Shown here piece after piece: positions 32,159-43,302 of a stretch of 64,000 nucleotides of DNA; position 1 is the stretch's first letter; each line of letters opens with the position of its first letter. This DNA comes from Lepus europaeus. Its lineage: Eukaryota; Chordata; Mammalia; Lagomorpha; Leporidae. Below the pieces are notes generated by a model. That model saw only the letters and a program-made list of their open reading frames with translations. It ran no database searches and had not been told where the DNA came from. The position numbers were made by a program, and so were the translations under genes. The DNA lies in the NCBI RefSeq assembly GCF_033115175.1, contig NC_084834.1, forward strand, positions 38,484,077-38,548,076, given 5' to 3'.

Positions 32159-32470
32159 GGGCCGGCGCTGTGGTATAGTGAGTAAAGCCATCGTCTGCAT
32201 CCCACATGGACATCAGTTCGATTCCCAGCTACCATTTTCGATCCAGGTCTCTGCTATGGCCTGAGAGAGCAGAAGATGGCTCAAGTCCTTGGGCCCCTGT
32301 ACTCATGTGGGAGACCCGGAAGAAACTCCTGGCTCCTGGCTTTGGATCAGCGCAGTTTCGGCCGCTGCAGCCACTTGGTGAGTGAATCAGCAGATGAAAG
32401 ACCTCTCTCTCTCTGCCTATGCCTCTCTGTAACTCTGCCTTTCAAATAAATAAATAAATCTTTAAAAAAA
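32159..32470 (+). mobile_element. C-SINE, intermediate
   Basis: TSD ATTCAAGTAT on both sides (about 32149 and 32471), inside the MaLR LTR. Confidence 0.9.
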
Positions 32471-32540
32471 TTCAAGTATAAGATTCTAGGATAAAGGTGT
32501 TAAAACATGGGCCTTTGGGAATAACCAAACTGTAACAGAG

Positions 32541-33011
32541 GGCTATTCCAAGCAAAGAGTTGGGAAAATGAAGTGTGAAAGGAAAATGAGGTGTGAAAAG
32601 AAAATCAAGTGTGAAAGCACAGGAATCAGCAAATAATTGGGATTCTACAATACTTGGAGGAAACTAATGGGAAATGTGGTTAGAAAAGCAACAGTAACCT
32701 GGTATTCAGGCAACAAAACATAAATAGATTAATTGAGGCCTGGTGATGGAAGATCAGTTGAGCTGCGGTAAGAGTTCAAAGAGGTTAAAACAGAAACAAC
32801 TTGAGCTAGGATTCTGTACATGGAGCATCAGCAAAGTGTATGGGAAGAAAATCAATTAGACGCAACAAAGGAGAGGGGCAGGGCCACAGGATGAGGAAGA
32901 TAACATCAGGATATCCTAGATAAATCTTAAACTTCATATAATTTTCATACATCACGGGGTATTTTTTTTCACCAGCCACTTAGTCGGCAGCAGTCATTTA
33001 GTTTCACAGTT
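32541..33011. other. No gene or repeat recognised (intronic)
   Basis: Apparently unique. Three near copies of 'aaaatgaggtgtgaaag' at 32569-32617 form a short local repeat. Confidence 0.4.
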
Positions 33012-33027
33012 AAGAACCCACATTCCT

Positions 33028-33383
33028 GGCCGGTGCCGCGGCTCACTAGGCTAATCCTCCGCCTTGCGGCCCCGGCACACCGGGTTCTAGTCCCGGTCGG
33101 GGCACCGATCCTGTCCCGGTTGCCCCTCTTCCAGGCCAGCTCTCTGCTGTGGCCAGGGAGTGCAGTGGAGGATGGCCCAAGTGCTTGGGCCCTGCACCCC
33201 ATGGGAGACCAGGAGAAGCACCTGGCTCCTGCCATCGGATCAGCGTGGTGCGCCGGCCGCAGCTCGCCTGCCGCGGCGGCCATTGGAGGGTGAACCAACA
33301 GCAAAAGGAAGACCTTTCTCTCTGTCTCACTCTCACTGTCCACTCTGCCTGTCAAAAATTAAAAAAAAATTAAAAAAATTAAA
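33028..33383 (+). mobile_element. C-SINE, young, perfect 16-bp TSD
   Basis: TSD AAGAACCCACATTCCT at 33012-33027 and 33384-33399. It belongs to the 'ggcaccgatcctg' lineage with the doubled GC-rich segment. It landed within an old SINE whose remainder follows. Confidence 0.94.
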
Positions 33384-33399
33384 AAGAACCCACATTCCT

Positions 33400-33568
33400 G
33401 GGTTTAAGTCCCAGCTCTGGAGCCCAGACTCTAGCTTCCTGCGAATGTGGACCTTGGATTGAGTTCCTGGCTCCTGGCTCCCTGCTCCAGCCCTAACCCA
33501 GCCCACGAGAGTAAACCAGCAATGGGAGCTTTCGCTCTGCCCCTGAAGTAAATGAAAAATAATTTAAA
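33400..33568 (+). mobile_element. C-SINE, old, degraded
   Basis: 'gggtttaagtcccagctctg', 'ttgagttcctggctcctggc' and a short tail identify it. The part before the young insertion is too diverged to bound. Confidence 0.65.
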
Positions 33569-33802
33569 GATGTAAAAATCATTCTTAAATTATGAGCCAA
33601 ATCAAAACAGGCAGTGGATCATTTTTGGCCCTGCATAATTTGTTGACTGTTGTGCTACTGTACTTTTTTATGCTTAACAAAAATTTTATCTTCTTTTTAG
33701 CAGTTACTGATTAAGTATTTGATTTATCAATGGAGGGAGAGATCCTATTTTTCTTTAGTTAATAGTAACATCTGTCTTTAGTGTGGCAAAATTTAATTTT
33801 TT

Positions 33803-34132
33803 TATTATTATTTATTTGAAAGTCGGAGTTACACAGAAAGAGAAAAAGCAGAGAGATAGAGACAGAGAGAGAGGGAGAAGTCTTCCAATCACTGGTTCAC
33901 TCCCCAATTGGCCGCAACGGCCAGAGCAGCACTGATCCGAGCCAGGAGCCTCTTCTGGGTCTCCCACGTGGGTGCAAGGGCCTGAGCACTTGGGCCATCT
34001 TCTGCAGCTTCCCCAGGCCATAGCAGAGAGCTGGATCAGAAGAGGAGCAGCCGGGAGTTGAAGCGGCGGCCATATGGGATGCCAGCACTGCAGGCGGTGG
34101 CTTTACCTGCTACATCTCAGAGCTGGCCCCAG
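33803..34132 (-). mobile_element. C-SINE, intermediate
   Basis: Reverse full-length copy. 'aaaatttaattttt' before and 'aaaatttcattttt' after form the TSD. Confidence 0.9.
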
Positions 34133-34828
34133 CAAAATTTCATTTTTACTTCTACAAATAAGTAAACTGTTGAAATGTTCAAGTAGCAACTATGGACCTT
34201 AATGGTGGGAGAACAGAATAAATCCGGCACCAGGCTTCAGTGATTCCGCTAGTGTGTCTGCCACTGTAAAATGGTTGTGAAAAAGAGTACAACTGGTCCC
34301 ATGAGGACTGACGTACAGAGAGGGAGTATAAGGACAGAGTTAGGAGTCTCAATCTAAAAGTCAAATGCCTTTTTATTTAAAGAATCAGTTTTATGATTCT
34401 ATTCGACTTCCAAATTTCTACACAGTATTTTCCTTTAAATTACACATATGTAGTGCTTTGGAACAGATGAGCAAATATAGACTTTTTTACATTTCATGAG
34501 ACATTTTAACTGATTCTGAAGGAATCATGATCTCTGCACATTTTCCAGTTCACAATTGATAAGAGTATGTAACACAATATCTCCTTTTTATCAAACAAAA
34601 TGTCTAGAATGACATCTTATTAATAAAATAACATAGAACTTTCTAGCTTCCTAATGAAAAAGTTAGAAGCAATGTCATTTCAAGTCAGGTTCACAATTTT
34701 CCAAAGAGATAATATGAACATTTTCAGCAGCTGCACATGGAATAAAGCTCTTCTATGTCACTTTTAGTTTTTTTTTTTTAAAGGACACTAAGAAAATAAA
34801 GGTTTTTTGTTTTTTAAAAATTTCGAAT
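34133..34828. other. No gene or repeat recognised (intronic)
   Basis: AT-rich, apparently unique. No open frame with support. Confidence 0.4.
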
Positions 34829-35185
34829 AAGGGGCCCAGTGCTATGGCTTAGTGGGATAGGCCTCCAGCTGCAATGTCGGCATCCCATATGGGTGCCAGT
34901 TCGTGTCCTGGCTGCTCCTCTTCTGATCCTGCTCTTTACTTGTAGTCTGGGAAGGTGGTGGGGGATGGCCCGGGTGCCTGGGCCCCTGTGCCCAGGTGGG
35001 GTCCTTGGTGGGGGTGGGGTAGGGAAAGGGAGTCCTGGCTCCTGGCTTCAGATTGGCCCAGCTCCTGCCATTGAGGCCATTTGGGGGGTTGAACCAGCAG
35101 GTAAAAGACCTCTCTCTGTGTCTTCCCCTTCTCTGTCTATAACTCTACCTTTCAAATAAATAAATAAAAATTTTTAAAAAAATTT
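34829..35185 (+). mobile_element. C-SINE, intermediate, with G-rich insert
   Basis: Full length, but the usual 'cacgtgggagaccyggaag' block is replaced by G-runs at 34993-35032 ('ggtggggtccttggtggggg', then 'tggggtagggaaaggg'). Confidence 0.85.
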
Positions 35186-35231
35186 TCCAGTATAATTATA
35201 TTTTATCCTACTACAGAAGTCTCCTAACTAT

Positions 35232-35508
35232 TTTTAAAACTTTATTTATTTTGAAAGGCAGAGTGACAGAAAGACATCTTCCATCAGCTGGTTACCACCC
35301 AAATGGCCTGCCAACACCCAGGGCTGGGCCAGGCCAAAGCCAAGAGCCGGAACTCCATCTAGGTCTCCCACATGGGCACTTGGGGCATCTGCCACTGCTT
35401 TCCCAGGAGCATTAGCAGGAAGCTGGTTAGGAAGTAGAACCGCTGGGACTCATATGGGATGCAGCATCACAGGCAGGGGTTTAACCCGCTCTGCCACACT
35501 GGTCCCTC
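35232..35508 (-). mobile_element. C-SINE, old
   Basis: Reverse copy: 'ttattttgaaaggcagagtg' to 'tctgccacactggtccctc'. Confidence 0.82.
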
Positions 35509-35528
35509 TCAGAACATTTCCATAGTCT

Positions 35529-35852
35529 TTTTTTTTTTTAAAGATGTATTTATTTGAAAGTCAGAGAGGAAGAGACAGAGACAGAGAGATCTTCCATCCC
35601 CTGGTTCACTCCTCAGATGGTTGCAAGAGCAAGGCCTGGGCCAGGCTGAAGCCAGGAGCCAGGAGCTTCTTCCAGGTCTCCCACATGGGTGCAGGGGCCC
35701 AAGCACTCGGGTCCTCATCCACTGCTTTCCCAAGTGCATTAGCAGAGAGCTAGATTGAAAGTGGAGCAGCAGGACTTGAACCAACACCCATTTGGGGATG
35801 CTGGCAATGCAGGTGGCGGCTTTATCCGCTATGCTACAGCACCGCCCCCCAA
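35529..35852 (-). mobile_element. C-SINE, old/intermediate
   Basis: Reverse copy with head 'tatgctacagcaccgcccccc'. 'tagtcttttt' before and 'tagtctttttaa' after is the probable TSD. Confidence 0.86.
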
Positions 35853-35889
35853 CCCCTAGTCTTTTTAACCCAATAAAAATCTTACTCAT

Positions 35890-35975
35890 GGGGCCAGCAT
35901 TGTGGCGCAGTGGGTTAAGTCAACCCTTGCGACACTTGCATATTGTAATACGAGTTTGAGTCCCTGATCCACCCA
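35890..35975 (+). mobile_element. C-SINE head fragment
   Basis: Head 'ggggccagcattgtggcgca' to 'gtttgagtccctgatcc'. Nothing beyond. Confidence 0.75.
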
Positions 35976-36401
35976 CGGTTAGCCTTACCTACTACTGCCA
36001 GCACTCATCCAGGTAGCTAAGTTTTGACTTTATACACTAGACATGCTTTCTCTTTTCTTCAGTATTAGTATCCCCTGAATTTGCACCAAATTAATGTGTA
36101 ATCTTTAAGCACAAACCAGAAACCAGAAACAGGTGAAGGGAACTCAAATCCCAACTTCTTCCCCATTTTCTCTACTTTCATGGTAAATTTTCTACTTCCT
36201 TTCGTGGGGTTTCGGGGGGATTTCCCTTCGCTGCCTACCCATGCCTTCCTCTATCACTGCTTCCATCTTTGGGTGTACAGCTGCAAACAACTGATGCCAA
36301 TGAAGAAAAACCGTGAAGCTGCCAGGAAAGGCAGTTTTTTTTTAGGGGTACCAACTATGAACCAGGTGCTTCATTCATGTTCTGTGTATTCCTCAACCCA
36401 G
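35976..36401. other. No gene or repeat recognised (intronic)
   Basis: Apparently unique. No supported feature. Confidence 0.4.
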
Positions 36402-36415
36402 CCTGATAAAGCATT

Positions 36416-36741
36416 TTTTTTTCTTTTGACAGAGTGGATAGTGAGAGAGAAAGACAGAGAGAAAGGTCTTCCTTTTTGCCATTCGTTCATCCTCCAATGG
36501 CCGCTGCGGCCTGTGCATCGCGCTGATCTGAAGCCAGGAGCCAGGTGCTTCTCCTGGTCTCCCATGCGGGTGCAGGGCCCAAGGACTTGGGCCATCCTCC
36601 ACTGCCTTCCCGGGCCATAGCAGAGAGCTGGCCTGGAAGAGGGGCAACCAGGATAGAATCTGGTGCCCCAACCGGGACTAGAACCCGGTGTGCCGGCGCG
36701 CCACAAGGTGGAGGATTAGCCTGTTAAGCCAGGGCGCTGGC
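36416..36741 (-). mobile_element. C-SINE, young
   Basis: Reverse full copy. TSD CCTGATAAAGCATT (36402-36415) and CCTGATAAGGCATT (36742-36755), one difference. The tail is short (about 10 T, interrupted). Confidence 0.92.
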
Positions 36742-36867
36742 CCTGATAAGGCATTGTCTGACCGCAAGTTTCCAGAAGTTAATGAACCTGCCTGAGGGTA
36801 TTCCCTGGACTTTCCATGCTAAACCTAAACAGTCTGGGTCACAGCTGGTTACTTTACCCAGCTCATC

Positions 36868-37295
36868 TGTTCAGTTTGTTTTCTGACACTGTAACAAAAT
36901 ACCTGATACCAAGGAATTTACAGAGAATAGAAGTTCATTTGGATCCCGGTTCTGGAGGCTAGAAAGTCCAAGAGCATGGCACCTGCATCTGGCTGAGGGC
37001 CTTTTTGCTGCATCGTCACCTGGTGGAGGGCACCCTATGGCAGGACAGAGTAAGCCTGTGGAGACAGCCTGATATTGAAGAGACCCTCCCATAGTAACCC
37101 ATTAGTTCGCAAATCCAAGAACTGGATGAATCCATTCCTGATGGTGCCATCACTACCCTCTCACCTGTCCAGATCTGAACTCAGCCCAGCTGGGGTCTGT
37201 GTGCTTTCTCCTGGAACTTTTGCTTCTCCCAAAGTAAACTCCCTCCGAAACTTCAGAAGCCCATTACAGTCCTGCCCCCAGGGCTCCCTGGGTCT
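36868..37295 (-). mobile_element. MaLR-type LTR fragment
   Basis: 'ttctgacactgtaacaaaat', 'cctgataccaaggaatttac', 'ggatcccggttctggaggct' and 'agcatggcacctgcatctgg' match the reverse MST/MLT-like LTR order. The last 130 bp fit less well. Confidence 0.58.
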
Positions 37296-38218
37296 TGTCT
37301 AATTCTGGTGGGTGCTCTTCAGCCTATTCTTGTTCTATCTTTTCCTCTGCAATGGAAACATATCTTTCCTACTCCCTAATACAGTGCACCCAAAGGACCA
37401 CCACTGCCAGCTTGTATGGGATGAAGACAAGTTACAAGGTTAACAGAGGGGTTGATTTCTTTTCACTCAGTTTCTCCTTCCTTTACCATCATTAGCAGCA
37501 AAGCCCCTGTAGGGTGGTGGCAGGCTAGGGTGGAGATGAGGGCACTGAAAAATAAATTATTGTTGCCTTAAGGATTCCAAAGTAAGACCACAGAGAAGCC
37601 TGTTTCTTTTCCCCCGCCCCAGGGAACTAAGGAAAAGTAAAGACAAACACGGATTTCAAGTGCAAAGTAAAAGCAAAAGGAGCAGTGTAAGCAAGGCAGG
37701 GCAACGCCTAGGATCCACATGCTTCAAGCAGTGGTGTTGAGGGGTGGCTTGCAATGAAGTGAGCCTCCGCACGCCCCCTCATCCTCCAGTGCAACCCCTC
37801 TGAACCTGCCACCTGTTACCCTCTCCACTTCTGCTCACGACGTGCCCGGTGTCCCAGTCTCAGCAACCACCAACAATGACTTGAAGGGAAGATGTGAGAG
37901 GATCTGAGATGGCATCAAAAAAATGTTTTTGGAGACCTAACTAAGAACGATCACAGAACGTTTCTCCTGGAAAAGAGGTATTTCTAGACAAAGCAATCTT
38001 CTACAGAAGCCACTCTAGCAAAACTGCATGCACGAGAACACCTAAGCACTTCCTCAAAGGCAACAGACTTTACTTCCATAATTGCTAGGGCAGTGCTCAA
38101 ACCACTCTTTCCTAAATGTTATTTACTGAATGCATTTTCCATGTTCGAAAATTTTCAATACTCTTCCTTCGGTCATATTTCACGGACACTCAGCAAATCT
38201 GACACACCCCTACACTCT
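37296..38218. other. No gene or repeat recognised (intron, near exon 1)
   Basis: About 920 bp adjacent to the CpG island without repeats. It could hold regulatory sequence, but I see no specific motif that I can defend. Confidence 0.4.
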
Positions 38219-38345
38219 TGCTACTCCAAGTGTGGCTCCCAGACTTGCATCTGCAACACCCAGGGGTGTTACCAAATCAGAATCCGCATTTTCATAAACC
38301 ATGCGAGCAATTCGCATGCCCATTAAAGTTGGAGAAACACTGCCT
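38219..38345 (+). mobile_element. MER5A-like hAT DNA transposon
   Basis: 'ctactccaagtgtggctccc', 'accaaatcagaatccgcatt' and 'agttggagaaacactgcc' match MER5A, a non-autonomous hAT-Charlie element. Near full length, diverged. Confidence 0.68.
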
Positions 38346-38429
38346 TAGAAGTTTGCAACTTAACAAATGCTTCCAATCGCCAGCTCCAACCTCCACATTA
38401 GCCTAGGAAAATAATGGAGCGCATACCCC

Positions 38430-39640
38430 CCGCACAGGTGGGGTTGGGACACCGGCCACCCCGGGGCGCACTTCCTCCGAGACAGTTCCGCAGGCGCTCA
38501 CCTTGATGCGTTCCCCATCAATTTCCACCGCTCGTTCTCTGAAATCCACCCCAATCGTGGCCTCGGTGCGGTCGGGGAAGCGGCCAGCGCAGAAGCGGTA
38601 GGTCAGGCACGTCTTGCCCACATTCGAGTCGCCGATCACGATGATCTTGAAGATGCGCGAGCGGGCCGGAGGCAGACACCCCGAGGCCGCCGACACCGCA
38701 AGGCTGGACGAGAAGCTCGCCTCGAGCGACGACTCCATCTCCGAAGCCATTCTCCCCACCCGCCCCAAACCGAGGCGGAGGAACCGAGGCGCAGAAAGCC
38801 TGGGAAATGACGCCACCGCCAGCCAGCGGCGCCCGCCGCTGCCAATGCGCAAGGTCCCGGGAGCCCCCGCCCGCCTGCCGGGCCGCGCGCGTGCGCACCT
38901 TCCCGCCCCCGGCCCACACAGGTGCGGCGCCCACCCGCCCCGCCGGGCCCAGCCGGCGGCCACACCCCCCGGCGTCACTCGGGCGCGCCCGTCCGCCGGC
39001 GACGGCGCCGGGCCGCTAGGGAGCTGGGCGGCGGGGCGGAAGGCCAGGCTGCCGGGCCGCTGAGCTGAGCGCCGCGGGCCCGGCGCGGCCTGACCCGGCC
39101 CCGCCACGTCCAAGGTTCCCGCCCTCGGGAGGAAGCCGCGCAATCAGGCCGGGGGCGGGGAGAGAGAGAGACAGCTGAAAGGAAGGCCACAGCGCCGGGC
39201 GCCCTCTCGCGAGAGGCCGAGGAGCCGCCTTTGACGGGGGCGTGTGCCTGGTGAGCGACGGTAAGGACGTCGGGCTCGGCGCCGCCGTCTTCGTGCTGTC
39301 GGGGCTGCCCGGGACGCGCTGGTGGAGGCGAGCTGGGGCTCCGGGAATGGCGGGCGCCGGACTGCCGGAGGGCTGGATGGGGTGGGACGCGAGCGAGCCG
39401 CCTCCGGAAGACCGCCCGGCCCTGGGCGCACTCGGAGGCGGCGCCGAGCTTTGCAGCCTGAAGTCCTGACAAGACGCATCGTTGTCCCTGCGCGGGCGGA
39501 GACGATCGGAGCCGCCTTGGACGCCGAGCGTTTCGACTGGCGTCACCAAGACCTTGTGCGATTATCCGAAGGGACCCTGGTGCCCCGGGCTCCCGCAGAG
39601 CACGTGTGGGCCACTGCCGGGTTGGGGGGTGGCATTGAAC
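38430..39640. promoter_or_regulatory. RAB33B: CpG island and RAB33B promoter
   Basis: The only strongly GC- and CpG-rich block in the window. It covers exon 1, the 5' UTR and sequence upstream. No TATA box is seen near exon 1. Possible sites are an NRF1-like 'gcgcgcgtgcgcacc' (about 38884), 'gccaatgcgc' with a CCAAT box (about 38840), a half-CRE 'tgacgcca' (about 38808) and Sp1-type 'gggggcgggg' (about 39151). The transcription start is not determinable from sequence. Islands of this kind often also fire in the opposite direction, but no divergent transcript can be shown here. Confidence 0.85.
38502..38750 (-). CDS. RAB33B: RAB33B exon 1 (codons 1-83)
   Basis: Starts at the ATG complement 38748-38750 and encodes [16 protein letters not shown], the RAB33B N-terminal extension. 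The G1/P-loop GDSNVGKT (residues 40-47) and switch I with TIGVDF (65-70) follow. The exon ends after ...GERIK at a GTGAGC donor (38501 downward), phase 0, joining IQLWDTAG of exon 2. This start is chosen because it matches the family N-terminus. A longer upstream in-frame stretch to 39143 is GC-rich 5' UTR, and the frame past 38502 is intron. Compared with human, a few N-terminal residues differ (for example S3, L17, C25), all before the GTPase fold. Confidence 0.97.
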
Positions 39641-39924
39641 CCGGGAGTTGTCACTTGACGCCACCCTGGCGGAAAATAAAACCCCTTTATGCCCTAGTTA
39701 TGTCAGTGCCTGGGTGATGATGCTGGAGGGGTTAAGTATTGAGTCCACTCAGATTTGCCTTTGCCTACCTAAGGAAAATATTAACAGATGAAACCACCCA
39801 AAGCCACAGACGCTCCATGAATTACTCAAAAGATTTGGAATGTGTAAACATACTGCTTTTTCCTGAAATGTTTGTTTTGTTTTGCAATGACAAGAATTCA
39901 TATGATGAGACAAAGACAGCTGCT

Positions 39925-40115
39925 GTCGCTGGACCACTCCCCAAATGCTGCAAATTCCGGGGGTGCGACGGTGGGAACTCAATCCAGGCCTTCCACGTGG
40001 GTGCCAGGAGCCCAGTTATCCCAGCCATCACAGCTGTCTCCCAGGGGCTGCATTAGCAGGAAGCTGGAATCTGGAGCCGGGGTGGGAATCAGACTTGTGG
40101 GAGGAAGGCACAGGG
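39925..40115 (-). mobile_element. C-SINE, old, degraded
   Basis: Reverse fragment: 'ggaccactccccaaatgctg', 'ccttccacgtgggtgccagg' and 'gcattagcaggaagctggaa'. Nearest upstream repeat to the CpG island. Confidence 0.68.
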
Positions 40116-40498
40116 CGGCCCGATCGCTAGGCGCTCCCAATTTTATTCTTTCTTTAAACGGATGGTTGTGTTCGGAAAGTCAAGGTCTGTGGACATGGCA
40201 GGGCTTGAATAGGGTGAGGGGAACAATAAAGCAACTGTTGTTTCTAGGAAAGCAGGTAAGTTGCTTATTCCGGCAGAGGAAGTGAAAATGTAGTTAGAAT
40301 AAATGAATGGGACACTTGGCAAAGTGTCCGGGAAATTGTTAAAGCCTTAATATTTTAGAGTGATTTCTACTGCTGTAGGAACACTGGATTTGGTCATGCA
40401 TATGCCAGATTATGTTAGCCAGAAAATATTTACCTTCCTGATTTAGAGTGCATGCGAATTACGTTTATTCAGTTTCCTGTTACAGAAATCACAACATA
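40116..40498. other. No gene or repeat recognised
   Basis: Apparently unique upstream flank. No exon support. Confidence 0.4.
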
Positions 40499-40778
40499 GG
40501 GGCTGGCATTGCAGTTTAGCAGGTTAAGCCAACGCCTGTGGGTTCAAATCCAAGCTGCTGCACTTCCGATCTGGCTCCCTGCTTATAGCCTGGGAAAGCA
40601 GTAGAAGGTGGCCCAAGTACTTGGGCCCCTGCATCCACGTGGGAGACCTAGATGAAGCTCCTGGCTCCTGGCTTTGGCCTGGCCCAACTCTGACTGTTGC
40701 AGCCATCTGGGGAGTGAACCAGCAGATGGAAGACCTCTCTCTGTAACTCTTTTAAAATAAATAAATGTTTTAAAAAAC
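40499..40778 (+). mobile_element. C-SINE, old/intermediate
   Basis: Head 'aggggctggcattgcagttt' with part of the head-body spacer missing ('cgcctgtgggttcaaatcc'). Tail AAATAAATG. Confidence 0.82.
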
Positions 40779-40955
40779 TACAATATGGACTGCAAAATCC
40801 CAATTGTTTATGATGTTACTCCCATGAAAATTAACTTCCCCAAAAATATTACAAATCCTTAGAATATATTCCTTTAAGCTACCTAAACCATTCAAAGGAG
40901 AGATTCTGAAGATTGAAGGGAAAAGAGCAGTTGAATACTTAAAAATATGGATAAC

Positions 40956-41171
40956 AGGGCCGGTGCCGTGGCTCAGTTAATCCTCTGCCTGCGGCGCCGG
41001 CATCCTATATGGGTCCGGGGTTCTAGTCCCGGCTGCTCCTCTTCCAGTCCAGCTCTCTGCTGTGGCCCGGGAAGGCATGGGAGACCAGGAAGAAACACCT
41101 GGCTCCTGGCTTTGGATCGGCTCAGCGCCAGCCATAGCGGCCATTTGGGGGGTGAACCAACGGAAGGAAGA

Positions 41172-41206
<35 letters not shown>

Positions 41207-41235
41207 GTAACTCTACCTGTCAAATAAAAAAGAAA
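40956..41235 (+). mobile_element. C-SINE, young/intermediate hybrid, deleted
   Basis: The young head ('ggccggtgccgtggctcagt') is followed by intermediate features ('atcctatatgggtccgggg', 'ctgtaactctacctgtc'). About 45 bp between 'gggaaggca' and 'tgggagacc' are absent. Confidence 0.85.
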
Positions 41236-41449
41236 AAACTTGCAGGAGGCCTGGGTCAGGGCTGGTCCCAAGCTGGAATCTGTCCAAGGCTGGCCTCTTA
41301 TTTAAAAAGAAAGAAAAACTATCCAAAAAAAATGTGGATAATAAAGGGAAGTTAAAAAGATTATGAAAAAGCATAAACATCAGCTACCCCAAGACCCTGC
41401 TCTTTCCTTTGTGTATCCTGGTGTGTTCAGGTCAACTTTTCTTGAGCTT

Positions 41450-41722
41450 CATTAAACATTCTTCATCGTGATTTTTCAAATCCTCTCCATTCTTCACAGC
41501 CTAGCTTAAAAGTTCCATCCCTGTGAAGCGTATCCTCATTAATGTAGCTCAGAATGTTCTGGGCTTGATTCTAATTCTAATACATGTTTGAGAGTATTGC
41601 ACATTTGGTCTTGGATTTAAATTTCATGATTATATTTTGTATCTACCAACTAAATTGTCCGCTCTTGATTACCGACTGGACGTTCACTGTTAGTTATCAA
41701 ATGGTGAATGAATGAGGTAAAA
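41450..41722 (+). mobile_element. LINE-2 (L2) 3' fragment
   Basis: 'cacagcctagcttaaaagtt', 'ccctgtgaagcgtatcctca', 'taaattgtccgctcttgatt' and a closing 'aaatggtgaatgaatgag' follow the L2 3' end. Confidence 0.62.
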
Positions 41723-42339
41723 AATTTCTTGTAAAGCTTGTCAGTTTGAACTCTTTAGCAATTATGCATAATTTAGCCCCACTTGAATTGAAAAATCATT
41801 GTTGACACTTGATAGTGTTATGAAGGGCTTGTATTTTTAGCTTGTAGTTTGAATCCTCATGTGACTGATGTCTGTGCTATTTTTCTTAAGTGAGTAACTC
41901 CAGAACCTCTGGAATTGATACTTGAGAGGAGATTCTACCATTGCAGCCTTTTTTTTCCCTCAGAGTTCATTTTTGGCATCGGCTTTAAAACGTGAAGACG
42001 TTACCCTTTCCTTAATAGTTTACAGCACGGCCTAAGAAAAACCGACTTTGGATCTTCATAAGTAGGGCCACTGAGGAATTACAGAATTTGAACTATGTGC
42101 TTAGTATTGTGTTAGTGATTGGGGTGGAGAGGAGAGGAAGATACAAAATAAGATGCGATTTTAGTCCATGAGGAATTTATAATCTGCCAAAGAAACAAGT
42201 TAATATGAAACCATTAATGAAAATCAGGATAAAATGGAATACTGGATTTTACCCTGGAAGTGCTTGGCCTGGATTTTAAAAGTTCTAGATGAGTTGAAAT
42301 TATGCATAGTAATGAGTTGAAAATGGCTGTGAGGCAGGG
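41723..42339. other. Mostly unassigned, with a MIR/L2-like patch
   Basis: 42085-42200 ('gtgcttagtattgtgttagt', 'gaagatacaaaataagatgc', 'gtccatgaggaatttataat') resembles an ancient repeat of the MIR/L2 class. The rest is unassigned. Confidence 0.4.
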
Positions 42340-42725
42340 ACAGGTATTTGGTGCAGCAGTTAAGTCAGCACTTGGGAAGCCTACATCCCACGTCTGACGC
42401 ATACTCTTCTGCAGCTCCAGCTTCCTGCTGAAGTGCACCCTGGGATGCAGCAGATAATGACTCAAGTACTTGGGTCCCTGCCATTTGTGTAGGAGACCTC
42501 GATTGAGTTCCAGGCTCCAGGCTTTGGCCTAGCCCAGGCGTGGCTGTTGCAGGCATCCTCATCTCTCTCTCTCCTCTTTTTCTCTCTGTCTCTCTCCCTC
42601 TCTCCTTTCCCTCTCCCTGTCCCCTCTCTCTTCTTTATATTCCCCCCTCCCTCCATCCTTCTCTCCCTATTTTCCTTGCACTCTCTTATTCAAATAAAAT
42701 AAATGGAAATAAATAAAGAAATCAT
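42340..42725 (+). mobile_element. C-SINE, old, with long pyrimidine tract
   Basis: Old body ('ttgagttccaggctccaggc'), then about 130 bp of imperfect C/T (42557-42690) before an AAATAAA tail. Confidence 0.78.
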
Positions 42726-43300
42726 TTTTAAATGCGTCTGCTCACATGTAGGCTGACTTCAGAGGTAGGATGGCAGCCTTCTGTTAGATAATAAGCTGAA
42801 GGTGAGTGTGCCTGTGTTCGTGGCATCCTTGTTCATAAACCCAAGTTGTGAATAAGCAAGACTTGCAGTTATTTCAAGTGTGTGAAAAATAACCATGACA
42901 GCCTTTGTTGTTTCCTCCTTTAGCTTATCCTTTCTTCCTGATTTAGAATGTTTGAGTATATAGCATTCTCTGTATTTGAAAGCTCAGTAGGCAAGCTACA
43001 ATTTTTTAAAAGATATAAATAACAATGTAAGATTTAACACATATATTAAACTTCATAATTTACAATAGAAGGCCCTTTTTAATGTCCATGAAACATTTAT
43101 AAAAACTGATTTTTCAATTTAGACTCCACGAGAGTCTGAATTTTAAGTTACACTTCCTGTTAGAACAATAAAAACAATTTTTCATGTAAAAAATTAAATC
43201 TGATTGGAAGCTAAAGAGAAAATCTTAAATTTGATTCAAATATAAAATTTAATCATAATTGCAGGTTTTAAAACTAATGATAATAATAAAGAATAAAGAA
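42726..43300. other. No gene or repeat recognised
   Basis: AT-rich, apparently unique. Confidence 0.4.
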
Positions 43301-43302
43301 AC

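Larger units (their letters stand above)
30735..32540 (-). mobile_element. MaLR-type LTR, split by four SINEs
   Basis: Pieces at 30735-30978 ('gtttactttggctcagtttt', 'ggcagaacatgtgcacagta'), 32052-32158 ('atttccaccctaacagccta') and 32471-32540 ('ggcctttgggaataaccaaa') form one reverse MaLR LTR. SINEs at 30979, 31328, 31656 and 32159 lie within it. Confidence 0.65.
21446..38501 (-). other. RAB33B: RAB33B intron 1
   Basis: A single 17,056-bp intron with GT (complement at 38500-38501) and AG (21446-21447) ends. It contains the SINEs, L1 and MaLR pieces listed below. 21449-22257 holds only simple repeats and unassigned sequence. I saw no other exon that would fit between the two coding exons, whose phases join cleanly. 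Confidence 0.93.

Noticed and set aside
38403-39143. A 246-residue open frame on the minus strand starting upstream of RAB33B
   Set aside because: It includes GC-rich 5' UTR before the true start at 38750 and runs through the splice donor at 38501 into intron. Only 38502-38750 is coding.
38975-39717. Several 100-230 residue frames in the CpG island on both strands
   Set aside because: Long frames are expected by chance in GC-rich DNA. They are Arg/Pro/Ala-rich, overlap each other in all frames and match no protein family.
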